NCBI RefSeq assembly: GCF_037975245.1
Contig: NC_092568.1
Location: 20,863,001 to 20,927,000, forward strand
Reading direction: 5' to 3'
Source: Apostichopus japonicus
Lineage: Eukaryota > Echinodermata > Holothuroidea > Aspidochirotida > Stichopodidae
Length of the DNA stretch: 64,000 nt
The notes beneath the pieces were generated by a model, which saw nothing but the letters and a program-made list of their open reading frames with translations, was not told the origin of the DNA and searched no databases. Positions 48,901 through 60,897 of the stretch are shown here, piece by piece (position 1 is the stretch's first letter; each line of letters starts with the position of its first letter). A program made the translations under genes and the position numbers.

Positions 48901-51900
48901 TTTATGTCTCTTTAAAATATGGGATTCACTTATTCACAAAGGGAAAAATAACATTTCCACAACATCATTGCATTTTGATTAAATTCTAAAGACAATGAAA
49001 CCTAATTCTGCAGTGACAATATTCCTTATGTATCAGGTTTCAAGGCTAAATCAACAAGAAAATTATAATAAGTTATAATAAGCTTTTAAGAACCTCAACC
49101 CGATGTCATCACAGACCACCTACTGAGCTTCACTTTCTGGAGTAAGAGAAGGATTCATTGGGCCAAACTAGATTATGTTCAATCAGTCATATTTTGACTA
49201 AGGGACCAGATATTGAGATGAACACTTACAGTGTGCAATCTACTGTGTCTGCCCCCTAGAGTATCCCTTCAATCCACAATCGCAATGCAATGTATGATGA
49301 AGGGTTTAGTACAAACAGGTGTTTTCAGTGGCGTAGGAAGGTACTTTTGAGTAAGGGGGGGGGGGGGGCTGAAGACTGATGGCCGGCCTGGGGGAGGGGT
49401 CTAAGACCCCCTTCCCTTTGGAATTTTTTTGCATTTCCAGGTGGCCTCAGATGCAATTTGGTGCAATATAGCACACTTCAACTCCCACTCCATTTTGTAA
49501 AGTATTTTGCATTTTCACCTGGCCTTAAATGCAATTTGGTGCTCCAAATGAGATTTTTTTCTCATTTGGAAATGAAAAAGGGGTTTCTGACTTGCGGAGC
49601 GGGGGGGGGGGGGGGGAATGATGCTTCCGCCCCCCATATTTTTCACTGGGGGGCTGGCGCCCCCCCCCCCCCCCCAGCCCCCCCGGTTCCTATGCCCTTG
49701 GGTGTTTTATGCTAGGATATCATCACCCAGCTACAATTTCTGGGAGGTTTATTGATTGTAATGAAGTTGCCAACCAACCAATCAATCAATTGATCACACA
49801 ATGATCTAGATTGGTAACTAACACATCCTTGGCAATGCCATATATGATCCTCACAAATATGCCGCCCTTACGTAAAACCGTTTGCCAAGTTACCATTTTG
49901 AAATGCAACAAAAATTGGTTTCGATGTCTGGATGCTACTAGAATAGTTCTGGAAAGAATTTCAAGGCTCAAGTCAATGCTGCCTTAAAAGTGAGACATTC
50001 CTGCTTCAAACATATAAAGTAAAATAATCACTAAGGTCCTTCTTTTTTAAATGGAATTAAGATCTGTTATACTGACCTATTACAACCATCAGAAATATCT
50101 CCAAACTCATGAATAGCCAAGCCATGTGAACCGGGTCTGAGTCCATCAAGGGTCCCCTCTATGATACACTTTCTCTCGTCGACCTGTGTCATACGCACCA
50201 CACCTTTGACTTGGGCAGATGCTTCCAATACCGACACTGCTGCACCTAAATGTTGCACTGAAGGAGTGACAAACATATTCGATGTTTAAAATGAGTAAAT
50301 GTGGCTAAACATTGAGAAAAATGTTAAGCTTGAGCTAAAAGGAAGTACTCTGGGATCATGATATTGATGCTCACCGACACCTGATGTTGATATCAATCTC
50401 CACAAAATTTGAAGGTGAACTGGAAGTCTCACTTCTGTTCACTATTAAAGTGCAAAAGATATTTTCAATGTGAATTCAATGATCTGGGTTACCTTTTATC
50501 TGTTTTTTAAATATTTTTATGAATGAACCTTATGCTTTAAGTTGTAAAACAATCACAGCTTATATTCAAGCTGTTTCTACAGAGAGAAGACCAGGAAGGT
50601 AAAAATTAACTGTATTTTAATCTTTTTACAAATTTGTGCAATATTCCTGGGATAGTACATACAATGAGGGGATATTTCAGGGGACATTTTTAGTCCGGAA
50701 GCAGTATATAAATTCCTATAACTGTCCCCTAACATTGGACATGTCTGGTCACCTTATCTTTGAAAGCTCCTGGATGGCTGATTCAGTTCTGCTAAATCAC
50801 TGGTGTAGATACTGTGCTAAGACTCAGAGGGTTTGTTTAAAGGAATTGTCTGGTGGAAGATTTTGATACATTGTCCTTGTAGTTATTATTTTTCTCTTTC
50901 TAACCATGTAAAAATTGTCCCCATTCGATATTTTCTTCTTGTAGAAATCTGGTTTTCAAATTCACCAGTTTCTCACCAAAAGTACCGTTTGTTCGAACGC
51001 TTCAATATGGTGTTTGACGTAGTGCTTGCAGATAGGCAAAACAGGCGACTTGAAGTTAGCACTCCCAATTCCGCAGCAAATTAACTCACGTGTAAGCACA
51101 TTGAATTGCCTCATATATATAACGTACATACTCGCGAACGTATATACTACGATGCTCAGTTGGTGTACTTGTATAGCGTTACACATAGTACACTCACACT
51201 CAAACCACAGTTCATTAACTGTTCTTCGAACTCGCTGAAATAAAATTCACGGATCAAATTAACAGTAAAATGAAACTTATAAAGTATTCGTTAAACCGAA
51301 AGATGAAACTTGGCGGGATCGATGTCATCGCAGAACTGTCCGATTGTAAACGTTAGATAGAGTAGCCTATACACGCGAACATTCTTCGCGCTGGTGCTGG
51401 ATACCGCGATGTATAAACAATGAAGAGCCTGCTGTTAAAACTTATCTTGTGTTACACAATGACCACGAAACCACCGATCTACTAAATATATTGCGGCTTA
51501 AGGAGTTTTTTAAATCATATCTAATTTATAAGAAATTTCACCGGAAATTATTGAAGAAATTGATCGAATCGTTGTCAGAGCAGAATATAGCGCTGAATAG
51601 CTTAGGCTTCGCAGAACTGTCCGATTGTCAACGTTTGAGTACAGCCTACATGCGAACATTTTTCGCGTTGGAGCTGGATAGCGCGATGTATAGCCTGAAC
51701 AACTCAGAGTCTGCTGTTAAAATTTACCTTGTGTTACACAAAGACCACGGAACCACCGCTCAAGTACATGGTGGCTTAAGGAGTTTTTGAAAACATATCT
51801 AATTTTTAAGAAATTTCACCAGAAATTAAGGAAGAAATTTATCTGTACACACACGCTGTTTTTGTTGTGATTACCGTATAGGTACTGTGCGGAGGGTGGG

Positions 51901-53880
51901 TTATGACGCAATCTGCTATGGCAGAGCTGACGTCACGTATTGTACTGTTCAAATCATATTTGAAATGTCTATCCATAACGGTTAAAAAATCGTTTCTCTG
52001 TCAAACGCAACATTAGCGTTCTCATACTTTGACAACATGTTTGGAAAATTATTTACTATTTTTTAAGGTAACTTCTTTGGGCCACCAGACAATCCTTTTA
52101 ATTAGATTGTGCATACCAGGATAGCATATATTAATTCCAAATGTGACAATGTCTACCTTAACAAAGTAACTAGTGGCAGAACCAAGGAGTTTGGGGCAGC
52201 TGGACCTCACCCTCAGAACTCTAGTCTCCCACTTGGCCCTTCTCCCACTTTCCATATCTCTGACAAATGGGAATGGGTAAGAATGGGTAATATTTGCAAA
52301 CAGAATAATGTGTCGGTGCATTTATCAACTTACATTTTGACCCTTGACCTTTGAGCACAGCTCTCCATCCTGTCTGCTCTAATATTTCTTGAATTTGGAA
52401 TGAGGTCAGAATAGACTCTACGATCACCTGCTCCTGGGCAAGGTTAACAGTCAATGACTGAACACCTGTCAAATAAAGTTGCTTGTTGGTTCATTTTGAC
52501 ATATTTTGTCTTAAAAAAAATTCATGTTCTTTATGACAGAGCTTCTTGTCTTGCATTAATAAAAGTATACAACCAAAAATTTACAGGACAACAACTCACT
52601 TTAGATACTAAGTTTGTTTATTATTTCAATAATCCCTTGCATGATCTGTCTGGTTTGATGGCAAAAAAAAAGACTTTTTATAAGAGTTTTATAAATGCAA
52701 AATAAGGTTTGGCTTAAATAATACTACTTTATTTAAAAATTGATAAATAATAACAGTTGAGTTCCAATCTACTGTACATGTTTGAACAGAACTTTAGTCC
52801 AAGGATGATGTAACATATATATATATATACAGTTTATATACAAAATGAGAAAACCTAAATGTACAAAGCAAGTTTTATGACCATCAGAATCTCTTATCTC
52901 CTTCTTCTTTTCACCATACCAGGAGTCATTACGACGCTAACATACCTGCGATGTCTTTAAAGGAATTTTTGATGGCATCTACACAACTCTGACATGTCAT
53001 CTGAACTGCAAATTCAACCTGTAAAAGAGTCAGATGATATTTTGTTACATCTGGTTTGGATACATCAAATCGTCTCCTATTGATAGTATCGTGTCAATCA
53101 TCACAAAAATTGTATGATTTGGACAATTAAGAATTACCAAATTAAATTGATCTGAAGGGTTAAGTTAATTACAAGAGGCAAGCATATACATCCACATGCA
53201 GTGCAGACAGTGCAAATGTAAAGTTCTAATGCAGTGACTTTCATTTGCCAATATGTAGCAACATAACATATAAAAGCATGATTTGCTAAATTCTGAGACC
53301 AAGGCAATTTGAACTAAGTGTATATAATTATTGTTACAATTTGGTGTCCACAGCAAAGTCTTCTCTCTAGAAATAATATACATCTTATGAACGTTATAAG
53401 CCGGATGTAATATTTAGCGAAACCTAAACACACAAATGGTTCACAGTGGCACTGCTTGAAGATGAACCTGCATGTGATTAATGCTGAGTGTTATTACTTC
53501 TCATACTGTAGTTATTGGCCTAGGCCTCATCAGTTTTTCAGATGACCAACATTGGTTTTTGAGGAACCTGAAATTCAAGTAGAGGTTATCCTACGACATA
53601 GTAGAGTTCATAGCAAACATGACATCTTGCATAAACGTGTATGAGTTCATGATATAGTATTGGCTAGGCCTAGCCTACAGTACCATAGGCATAATTTAGC
53701 CATAAGCATGCATTTTGTAACAAGACAGGCTAGGCCTGATGTTTAGCCCTATCGTTAACCTTAAATCCGGTTGAAAACACTGGCTTCGCCAGTTTTGCGA
53801 CCACAAAGCTCCACAAATGAGGTGCATATGGGTAAGAGTTTTGTATATTACTAATATCGTACTTTAGTTGGCGTCTCCAT
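42939..53880 (-). CDS. CCS: Copper chaperone for superoxide dismutase
   Basis: CCS delivers copper to Cu/Zn-SOD1 and forms its disulfide in the cytosol. Eight exons join in phase: 53863-53880 (METPTK), 52946-53018, 52334-52465, 50077-50257, 48365-48425, 47567-47644, 43560-43663 and 42939-43095, giving 267 aa (human 274). Domain I is Atx1-like with the copper motif MTCQSC. Domain II is SOD-like: HEFGD, the SCGGHFNP bridging His, HGGP, RHVGDLG and VVHEREDDLG are all kept, so the zinc ligands and three of four SOD1 copper ligands survive; the first copper His of SOD1 (HVH) is Ala (LAIHEFGD). Domain III has the Cys-X-Cys motif RICACDG that CCS uses in transfer. Exon 1 is only six codons, chosen because it gives an in-frame ATG, a GT donor and phase 0; its donor (GTACGA) is less typical and it is the least certain part. 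The 3.9-kb intron between exons 6 and 7 holds a 30-bp tandem array split by a DNA transposon. A MITE lies in the intron between exons 4 and 5. Confidence 0.92.
43862..44104. repeat. 30-bp tandem array, copy 2, left part
   Basis: Same unit as 3709-4190. The array is interrupted at 44104 by the transposon and resumes at 46987. Confidence 0.9.
44105..46986 (+). mobile_element. 2.88-kb DNA transposon with 15-bp TIRs and ATGT target duplication
   Basis: Both ends carry GGGCCAAAGCCAAAA in inverted orientation, a perfect 15-bp match, flanked by ATGT at 44101-44104 and 46987-46990. The uninterrupted site in copy 1 (acatATGTatgg, near 3883) has ATGT once, which confirms the ends. Near the ends the motif GCGAGGGACGGAATT recurs: 44285-44299, 44619-44634 and 44639-44653 in forward orientation; 44450-44464 inverted on the left; 46568-46582, 46780-46794 and 46947-46960 inverted on the right, plus a variant at 46584-46598. 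These look like transposase-binding subterminal repeats. The interior holds a degraded transposase-like frame. The superfamily is not assigned; a 4-bp duplication excludes hAT. Confidence 0.9.
44764..45835 (+). pseudogene. Degraded transposase-like ORF
   Basis: Pieces in changing frames align in order: AELAKLKKALPG, VDFSENYAYTQ, then SDGCASQFK, PVDGVGGK (in a shifted frame), a region with GITMPYMPDKVPEVPG, and a C-terminal module with EYDGQLYPGEV and KYWKWPEAKDLLWY, ending in a stop near 45835. At least three in-frame stops and several frameshifts make it non-functional. The VDFSENY and SDGC blocks look like the first and second Asp strands of an RNase H-like DDE core; that is inference. I know this motif set from unnamed ORFs repeated in many animal genomes but cannot give the family a secure name. 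Confidence 0.7.
46987..47504. repeat. 30-bp tandem array, copy 2, right part
   Basis: About 17 units, more homogeneous at its left end than the corresponding part of copy 1, which suggests expansion after the duplication. Confidence 0.9.
49326..49700. mobile_element. hAT-like MITE with 8-bp target duplication and known empty site
   Basis: 375 bp starting CAGTGGCGTAGGAAGG; the reverse complement of its end is CAAGGGCATAGGAACC. Flanked by ggtgtttt at 49318-49325 and 49701-49708. Copy 1 has the uninterrupted site (aggtgttttatgc near 6017), so the insertion postdates the duplication or was excised cleanly from copy 1. The interior has two copies of a GATGCAATTTGGTGC-type sequence and G/C runs. 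A sister element is at 61469-61830. Confidence 0.93.
51327..51850. repeat. Direct repeat, two units of about 280 bp
   Basis: Units start at about 51329 and 51610 (both CGCAGAACTGTCCGATTG) and share blocks such as CTGCTGTTAAAA and TTGTGTTACACAA. They lie in the CCS intron between exons 3 and 4. A 113-codon frame (51449-51790) spans the two units; it has no recognisable motif and part of it would be repeated, so I do not call it a gene. Confidence 0.75.
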
Positions 53881-54543
53881 CGGTAAGGTGAAATGCAACT
53901 GCTCAGATACTATCACATCTTTCAGGCCTCACGGCTATCATAAGTCGTTTTCATTATTGAGAGCAGTTGCGCGAAAGTTTGTGTACAGGTGGCATACTCC
54001 TTTTAGAGTCTATATCCATCTGCATGATTGTTCTCCTATCTCAGGAAAAGTGCCAAAAAGCAGCAGGAGAACATCTTTTTTGACCTGATATCAATCATGA
54101 TCTGGTTTTTTGTGACTTGTATGTTAAAAAACATGAATGGAAGTACATGTGGTGCAAAAATTGGGTACATTGAGGCAATTTTGGACCCCTTTAGGTCTCA
54201 CAGGAGCAGCGCACGAAATTGTTTACTACGGAATGAAGAGGTTTGTTTACAAGTGACGAAAACTTCAGGCTCTGATAGCAAAAAATCTGCTTGGTCATGA
54301 TACAAAAAATATTAGTTCCATGAAGGCCAACTTGTCAGCTATCCGGTAATGTGTAGCGTTTAGCTAGTCAGGACTTCTATCTAGACTAAGAGACCACATT
54401 ATATTTTTGTGATTTAGTTTGTAAGTCAATTGGGCTTTTAATGGGCGTATGCTACTTACAGCAGTTGAAGGTAGTATTGCGTAAGCGAACCTCATGCACA
54501 ATCTGGCAATCTTCGGACTGCAGTAACCACGGTAAGGTAGATG

Positions 54544-54881
54544 CAGTGGCGTACCTGGAAAAGTTTGCATCCGGGCGGATCCGTCCCCGTTCTATGACGT
54601 TACCTCGTGTAGGGGATGCTGTCTTTGATGAGTGGTCTAAGGGGAAGGGTACCCCCATTTGAGAAATTTTCGTTTATGTAAGGTGGCTTAGATGCAAAAT
54701 GGTACTATTTTTGGCAAATTTTTGAACTGATTATATGTTTAGGAATGCTCATTCTTATTTCTGCTATTTATTTCTCTTTTTCTCTCTTAATATTTTCTGA
54801 GGTGGGGGGAGGGGCTGTGGCATAGCACCCCCTGACAGATACCCGGCACAGACAGCCTCCCCGGCGCTTAGTACGCCACTG
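54544..54881. mobile_element. hAT-like MITE with 8-bp target duplication
   Basis: 338 bp starting CAGTGGCGTACCTGG; the reverse complement of its end is CAGTGGCGTACTAAG. Flanked by ggtagatg at 54536-54543 and 54882-54889. Contains the core motif in reverse at 54687-54708. Confidence 0.93.
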
Positions 54882-55220
54882 GGTAGATGGTCAAGCTCAA
54901 GCCATAGAAACAGGAAGAAAGTTATTATGAACAGTGGCGGCGCCAAATGAGGGAGGGGAGGATGGGGTTCATGTCCGCCATTCATGATGCTTGCCATCTC
55001 TCCAGTTCCCGAAGTCGGCTGGTGTATAATAATGATAACAAACACTCTCCCTTACGTCTAAATGTTCTTTATATGGGTCATATGCTTTACGAGGCGTCGC
55101 ACTCCCAGCCCCCGCATGGGCTTTAGTATTGGCCTACATTCCAATGAAACTGAATTCTCTGGAATATCTGTGCTTACGTTAAAATAGCTACAACAACTTA
55201 TGGGGCTTTTCCGGGAAGGG

Positions 55221-55600
55221 TCTACCCTCAGAAGTTCAGTGGTCCAGGGGTGTTGTAGCTGTGATTAAGGGCGCATCCACATTTTTGTACGGCGGGGGGA
55301 GCTAAGATGTGATGTCGGGGAGGGGAGGGATCTAACGGGAAGGTCTACTCTCAGAAGTTCAGTGGTCCATGCAGGGGTGCTGTAGCTGTGATTCCTTTCG
55401 CATCCACATTTTTGAACGGGGGGGGGGTAGATGTGATGTCTTCGAGGGGAGGGATCTAATGGGAAGGTCTACCCTCAGAAGTTCAGTGGTCCAGGGGTGT
55501 TGTAGCTGTGATTCCGGGCGCATCCACATTTTTGCACCACGGGGGGGGGGGTAGCTAAGACGTGATATCGTCGAGTGGAGTGATCTAACGGGAAGGGTCT
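55221..55600. repeat. Minisatellite, about 124-bp unit, three copies
   Basis: Units start at 55221, 55344 and 55468 (TCTACYCTCAGAAGTTCAG) and a partial fourth at 55598. Each contains a G-run of varying length. A lone CAGTGGCGGCGCC at 54933 and a reverse core motif at 55632-55656 suggest that the array lies inside a larger, poorly preserved hAT-like element, but I found no matching right end. Confidence 0.85.
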
Positions 55601-55863
55601 ACCTTCAGAAATATTCGTAAATATGGAGGTTGCTTAGATGCAAAATGGTGCTATATTGGGCAACTTTTGAAACAATATTGAAGAATTTGCGACTGTATAC
55701 GTGGTACCGCAGATTCATGTACTGTCAACAGGAATGTTATCTATGTATTGTATCCACGCTTGTCGCGAACTCGTATCTTAGAATCTGTGTTAAATCCTCC
55801 CACTTGCTATTATTTTCCTTTGTCACCGTGTGCTACAGAGAGAAAGAACTCAGGAATAGCTGA

Positions 55864-57440
55864 AAGTGCTCAGTAACAAATGCGGATTTTTGCTTCTTTT
55901 TTTTATTCCTTTTAATTTACTTGATTAACATAATAAATGGTGTCAGTGGATGAACTGCGTCACGATCCTCGGGTGAACTTGTCACATATGCCATTCCTGT
56001 GAGGAGAAAAGGAAGAAGGAAAACTACTCAGTTAAAGGTCCAAGAGGTTATATTAGATTTGACACGGTCTTCAACAAAAATGAACTTGAAGCAAACAGGA
56101 GCCACTGATGGCATAGTTGCACACTGACGATAACAAATATTGTTAAAGTTGTATATTTAGTTTATTAATAGATCAAATGGACGCATATAAATTATCGAAC
56201 AAATACCCACAAGTATCGCACAAGATATAACTATAGCTAACACCGTACAACGATTGGTTATTCTAGTACTACAGACTTAGCATCATATGAAACTACATAC
56301 ATGTGTAGATTTCGTGGATTGATACTTATGAAATGATTACGAGAAACGGCAGGGTTCACCCTGACAATATAGAGTAAACAGTCTTGATTGGGGTATGACA
56401 TAGGCGAAGTATAGGCCAAGACCTAGGACCCCGCAAGTTTTGGGAACCCTGCGCGTAGGTACATTTCCTGCGAATTAACATCAGGCTACAATTATTGGGC
56501 AGATATAATCACCCTCATTGATGACTTTGCAATACATTAAAATCCAGAAATAGTTTAATTTGTCATCAGTCATAGGGAATAAGACCCCCAACCCCCATAC
56601 AAATTATGGCTATGGCCCGTACAGTCTTAAACCAGGCCTGGCTGTAGTTTAAACATAGATGTTCTACAAAGGATGATAAACCTTAGAAAGGATAAATTAA
56701 TTTTAATGTGTTACATATATGAAAAAAAACTTTCACCCTGCATTCTGTTTTAAGCATTTTTAGGTGTTTGAAATGACCATTTGTTGAACCAGTATACCAG
56801 ATACGAAGTTGCTCTCGAATACTCACAGGCGGTCTGGTTAGACCATAACTGTAATCTAACACCTACAAATAACTAGGTCACCTCGTCAGAAGCGACACCA
56901 AATAGATAAGGACTCAGACGGCCTTTTCGAGTCTTAAATAACAATTACGTATTGTAAATTTGTTTTTGTTTTTTCATCTTTATAAATACCTTTGTAATTT
57001 ATGATAATCTAAATAGAGCATTTGTCGGTACATATTGTTGCACTGAACTCAATTATGTAATACAAAATGATATTTAACCGATTGACATGTATATATAGAG
57101 AAGCATTGAGGCAAATACGTAAAAATAAATCTGCAATAGATATAAAAATCGTATGTCAATTTTCCCAGTTGTTATTGGCTTACGTTTAACCAAGCCCAGT
57201 GGCACTCATTTTATGCTCTTCCAAATTTTTCTTCAATTTTGGTTTATAAATTTATCAATTTAATGGCATTTTTCGGCTGTGAATCAATTATAGTACAATT
57301 TGGTCTGTCAGCTTTCTGCGAAAAAATGTCATAGTGATAGAATTTTAATGAACATGTTATTGCTCGCCATTCTAACCCTATACTTTAAGTTAAAGGAATA
57401 GTCACCCAAGATATAACCAGTATTCTTACATGTGGCTAAA
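55864..57440. other. Intergenic stretch with no recognised gene
   Basis: AT-rich, without long frames. A TTAAAGGAATAGTCACCC near 57391 resembles ends of small TTAA-type elements, but no partner end was found. Confidence 0.5.
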
Positions 57441-57475
57441 TGATGCTACGCATGATCTTATAGCCAAAAGGCCGA
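57441..57475 (-). mobile_element. U2 snRNA 5'-end-like fragment
   Basis: On the minus strand CGGCCTTTTGGCT, then an extra AT, then AAGATCATG and GTAGCATC follow the U2 order with a few changes. It shares with 19733-19927 the T in GATCATG where U2 has A. It could be a diverged member of the same U2-headed family. Confidence 0.5.
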
Positions 57476-57594
57476 TATGTACACAAATCCACCATGGAGC
57501 TCCATGCATCTACTAAATTAGTTAATTACAGTATAAGTATATACTCGGGTTGTGCATGGGCCAATGGATGCAGTTCTTACATTCGGCAACAGAA

Positions 57595-57996
57595 TTAGAT
57601 CAATGATATAAATTGAAATAAAATTACCAGTCCGCAGAACTCATCTTCTTCCTCTTCCAAACTATCGTCTTTGCACTGAGCTAGGTTGAGGAAGCAACCA
57701 TTGTTGTAAATTTTACCATCGGAACCGCATACTGGAATATACACTTCTAGGCAAACCATGTTGCAATCTGCAATATGCAAATGAGCAACATATAAAGTGA
57801 TTATACTATATGTGCATCGTCATCAGTTCAATAGTAAAACCGAGGGTGGACCATGGGAAGGGGAACGAGGAGGATGGTGAAGAGGGTATAGGGAGACTTG
57901 TGATATGGGGTCATGGTGGTCTCCGGGGCGTCACGTTTAGGGCCTCACACTAAATTTCCCACACTGGGTTGCGAATTGGCAAATATATACATACAC

Positions 57997-58049
<53 letters not shown>

Positions 58050-58582
58050 TATAGCGGGAGGCCCGTGGTTCGAATCCCGGTGGAGGCTGAAAGTTTTTTC
58101 ACTGTTCTTGATTTTCCAACTCATTACGATTTTCAGTCATATATATGTATATATATATATATATTTATATATGTATCATATACAATATACACATGCATAG
58201 AATGCGACCAAACACAGTTTATCGCATAGCCTATGGGATTTGGTCCGAAAAATCACAGAGGAAAGTTTGTATAGTATGGTTAGCGATATGTCTGTATGAC
58301 TGGTACCTCACACAATTGGTGAGAACCTAAACTATAACCGTTCCTTAAAACGACAATAATCCACTAGACCTGACTTTACACTGGACACTGGGGGTAACAG
58401 ATGGCCGCAGGGCTGGATCGCCTGTACATGTCCCTTTCCAACTCCTTCCTTCAACACCATTTTAAAGATTGAAATTGTAGTTTAGACTTCATTTTATCCC
58501 CTACTCTGTATATATGCTGAGTGAGAACACTTTTCTTGCACTCCACTTCTTCCCCGTCACAAAATTTCACTTTGGTAGTGCC

Positions 58583-58647
<65 letters not shown>

Positions 58648-58905
58648 GACAATGCAGTGTCTTATATCCGATCGGCACAGTACAACATTAAGCGCCTAAA
58701 GGAATATAGGAGTGTATATATTAGTGAACTATAATGTTTCCGTTACCTGGCCCTCATACCATCGACAGATATTAATAATAGCCTACCGTGTGATCTGTAA
58801 TGGAGATGAATACTTACCATCAATTAAAGGCTTCGCTGATGTGTTACCGATGATCCCCCACATCATCAGAAGCATCGCCATGAATGTATTAAGGGAACGA
58901 AACAT
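57595..58905 (-). CDS. Secreted single-domain Kazal inhibitor, gene 1
   Basis: Kazal domains are compact serine-protease inhibitors. Exon 1 (58818-58905) encodes a signal peptide (MFRSLNTFMAMLLMMWG) ending in phase 1 at a GTAAGT donor. Exon 2 starts at 57767 after a TTGCAG acceptor in phase 1 and gives the six Kazal cysteines with typical spacing around VCGSDGKIYNNGC. By position the P1 residue is Glu (CLEVYIPVC), which argues against a trypsin target. An acidic run (EEEEDE) precedes the last Cys. A GTAATT at 57622-57627 after CGL could be a donor to a third exon, but reading through adds ten residues and a stop at 57595, so the end is uncertain. Gene 2 at 62257-63836 has the same organisation. 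The intron (57768-58817) carries a SINE fragment and two TA tracts. Confidence 0.8.
58000..58137 (+). repeat. (TA)n tract and tRNA-derived SINE fragment
   Basis: 58000-58052 is a TA run. 58054-58137 matches 20697-20765 and its continuation, with a clear B-box-like GGTTCGAATCCC. The 5' part of the SINE is missing and replaced by the TA run. Confidence 0.65.
58585..58646. repeat. (TA)n microsatellite
   Basis: Uninterrupted TA run in the intron of Kazal gene 1. Confidence 0.98.
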
Positions 58906-60218
58906 TGCTCTAACCGACGTCTTCTTGCAAAAATGTTAACAAAAACGTTATTCTTTGCTTGAAATATTCAACGTTAAGTTTACTATTGATAAAACAAACC
59001 AATATTGGGGCGTTGACTTTTAAAGCATTAATGGGAGGAGTTGATTACTATGTGTGCCTTTTAAATACGTGGTTTACTATGCTTGTAATCCAATCGTCCC
59101 ATATTTCGGTATTTTATGAAGATGTACCACGTTTCAGATTTCATCCTCGGTGTCGATGTGCATGAAGAACTATATGCCGATGATATATCACAAAGTATCA
59201 CCATTCATATAACAAAGTATCAAATTAGGAAGTTCTTCAGAAACCCAAAACGACTAGTGACAAATTATGCTGGTGTTATGGCTTAACGATATCAGTATCA
59301 CAATATCGAAGAGGTGTAAACTTCATGTATAGAACTTAAAGACTTATATCAGAACTTGCATAAACTATGGCAACAAATTTACCTAAAGTTCCTATTAACG
59401 TTTTCGTTTTTTCTTTATGTTTATGTCTACTAAGTTCGGTATTTTTCTCCTTGTTTTTATGTACCAACCAACCACCCACCCCCCCCCCCCCATCTTCTCC
59501 TCTCCATCTAGGCTACTTGACATTTAATTGTCCCATTTTGGGTTTGATGGACGGGCACAGGGCGGCAACAAGAAAGAAAGCCGACCTCATACCTTTTTTT
59601 TTATGGAAAAGCATACTAAATTTCTCTGTAACATGCACATTTATAGTGATAGAGAAACGTAATATAGGATATACAGTAAAAGGAAAACTTGTTATTTTTA
59701 CGACTGCGCTGTTTTATTAAGAAATCAAAATATTGTCTACTATAATACCCAACACCGTGAATGCATGAAATCATAAAATGGCTATTTAAAATGGAACGTT
59801 TGTCCTTTAACTGAGACCCGATATACTGGTGGTCAAGAAAAAAATCGAACGGCGAAAATGTTTATGGTGCTCACGATTTAACACTGCAATTGACCAATGT
59901 GAATATATTGACTTAAAATATAGTTAGGCTACCTAAAGTATAGCTATCGAATTTGTGACATTTTGGAATATCTATATTGATGGCATTTTGCAAGTTGTCA
60001 ACTTTGTGGATTTTTTATGATTCTTGTTGCTAACAAGTTACACGATGACATAAGTTAAACTGACATGAATAGCCTTCATTAAATTTAAGTAGGCTATATT
60101 ATACCACCGTGTTTCCTTATGCGTAGCTTTCTCATTTCCAATAAACAAGATTTTTAAGGTCGGTTACTTTAATCTACCAAAGCCATATAGGATATAATGT
60201 AATGATGAAATTAATGAT
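58906..60218. other. Intergenic stretch between the Kazal genes, left part
   Basis: Presumed promoter side of Kazal gene 1. A TATTTAAAAG-like sequence on the minus strand near 59058-59067 could be a TATA element, but it is about 150 bp from the start codon. A poly-C run lies at 59479-59491. No further gene is recognised; the 117-codon frame at 59367-59720 has no motif. Confidence 0.4.
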
Positions 60219-60352
60219 TAAATAGAAATAAATAAATCAGATTTTCCGCACTGGTTTATGTTACTCCACCACCTTTAGGCTGAGGGTGTATTTAAACGCT
60301 TATAGTTTATGGTATGTTTATGGTATTCGTAGATAGTTTGAAGGATTACATG

Positions 60353-60402
<50 letters not shown>

Positions 60403-60897
60403 TATATATATAGAGAGGATATATATAGAGGATATATATAGAGGATATATAGAGGATATATATAGGCTATATATAGTCTATATATAGCCTATATATATAT
60501 AGCCTGTGAACAACCTTTATAGCCTATATATAGATGAAGACTAATTCGGAATTGCTAATACTACAGTGTTTTAAATAGAAATAAATAAATCAGATTTTCC
60601 GCACTGGTTTATGTTACTCCACGACCTTTAGGCTAAGGGTGTATTTAAACGCTTATAGTTACATGTTTATGGTATTCGTAGATAGTTTGAAGGATTACAT
60701 GTTAATATATATATAAATATATATATATATATAGGACATATATATATATATATATAGGACATATATAGAGGATAGATATAGAGGCTATATATAGGCTATA
60801 TTAGGCTATATATAGCCTATATATATAGCCTGTAAACAACCTATATAGCCTATATATAGATGAAGACTAATTCGGAATTGCTAATACTACAGTGTTT
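60219..60897. repeat. Tandem duplication, two units of about 350 and 326 bp
   Basis: Units start at 60219 and 60572 (TAAATAGAAATAAATAAATC) and end with the shared CTACAGTGTTTT. Each has an AT-rich core of TATATAGAGGA repeats followed by TATATAGCCTA repeats, which can fold back on themselves. Confidence 0.85.

Larger units (their letters stand above)
39258..50696 (+). repeat. Segmental duplication C, copy 2 (partner 1-6713)
   Basis: Collinear with the start of the window. It contains CCS exons 4-8. Homology stops near 50696 inside the CCS intron between exons 3 and 4, while copy 1 stops at 6713 and passes straight into unit U. It differs from copy 1 by the large insertions listed separately. 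Confidence 0.9.
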
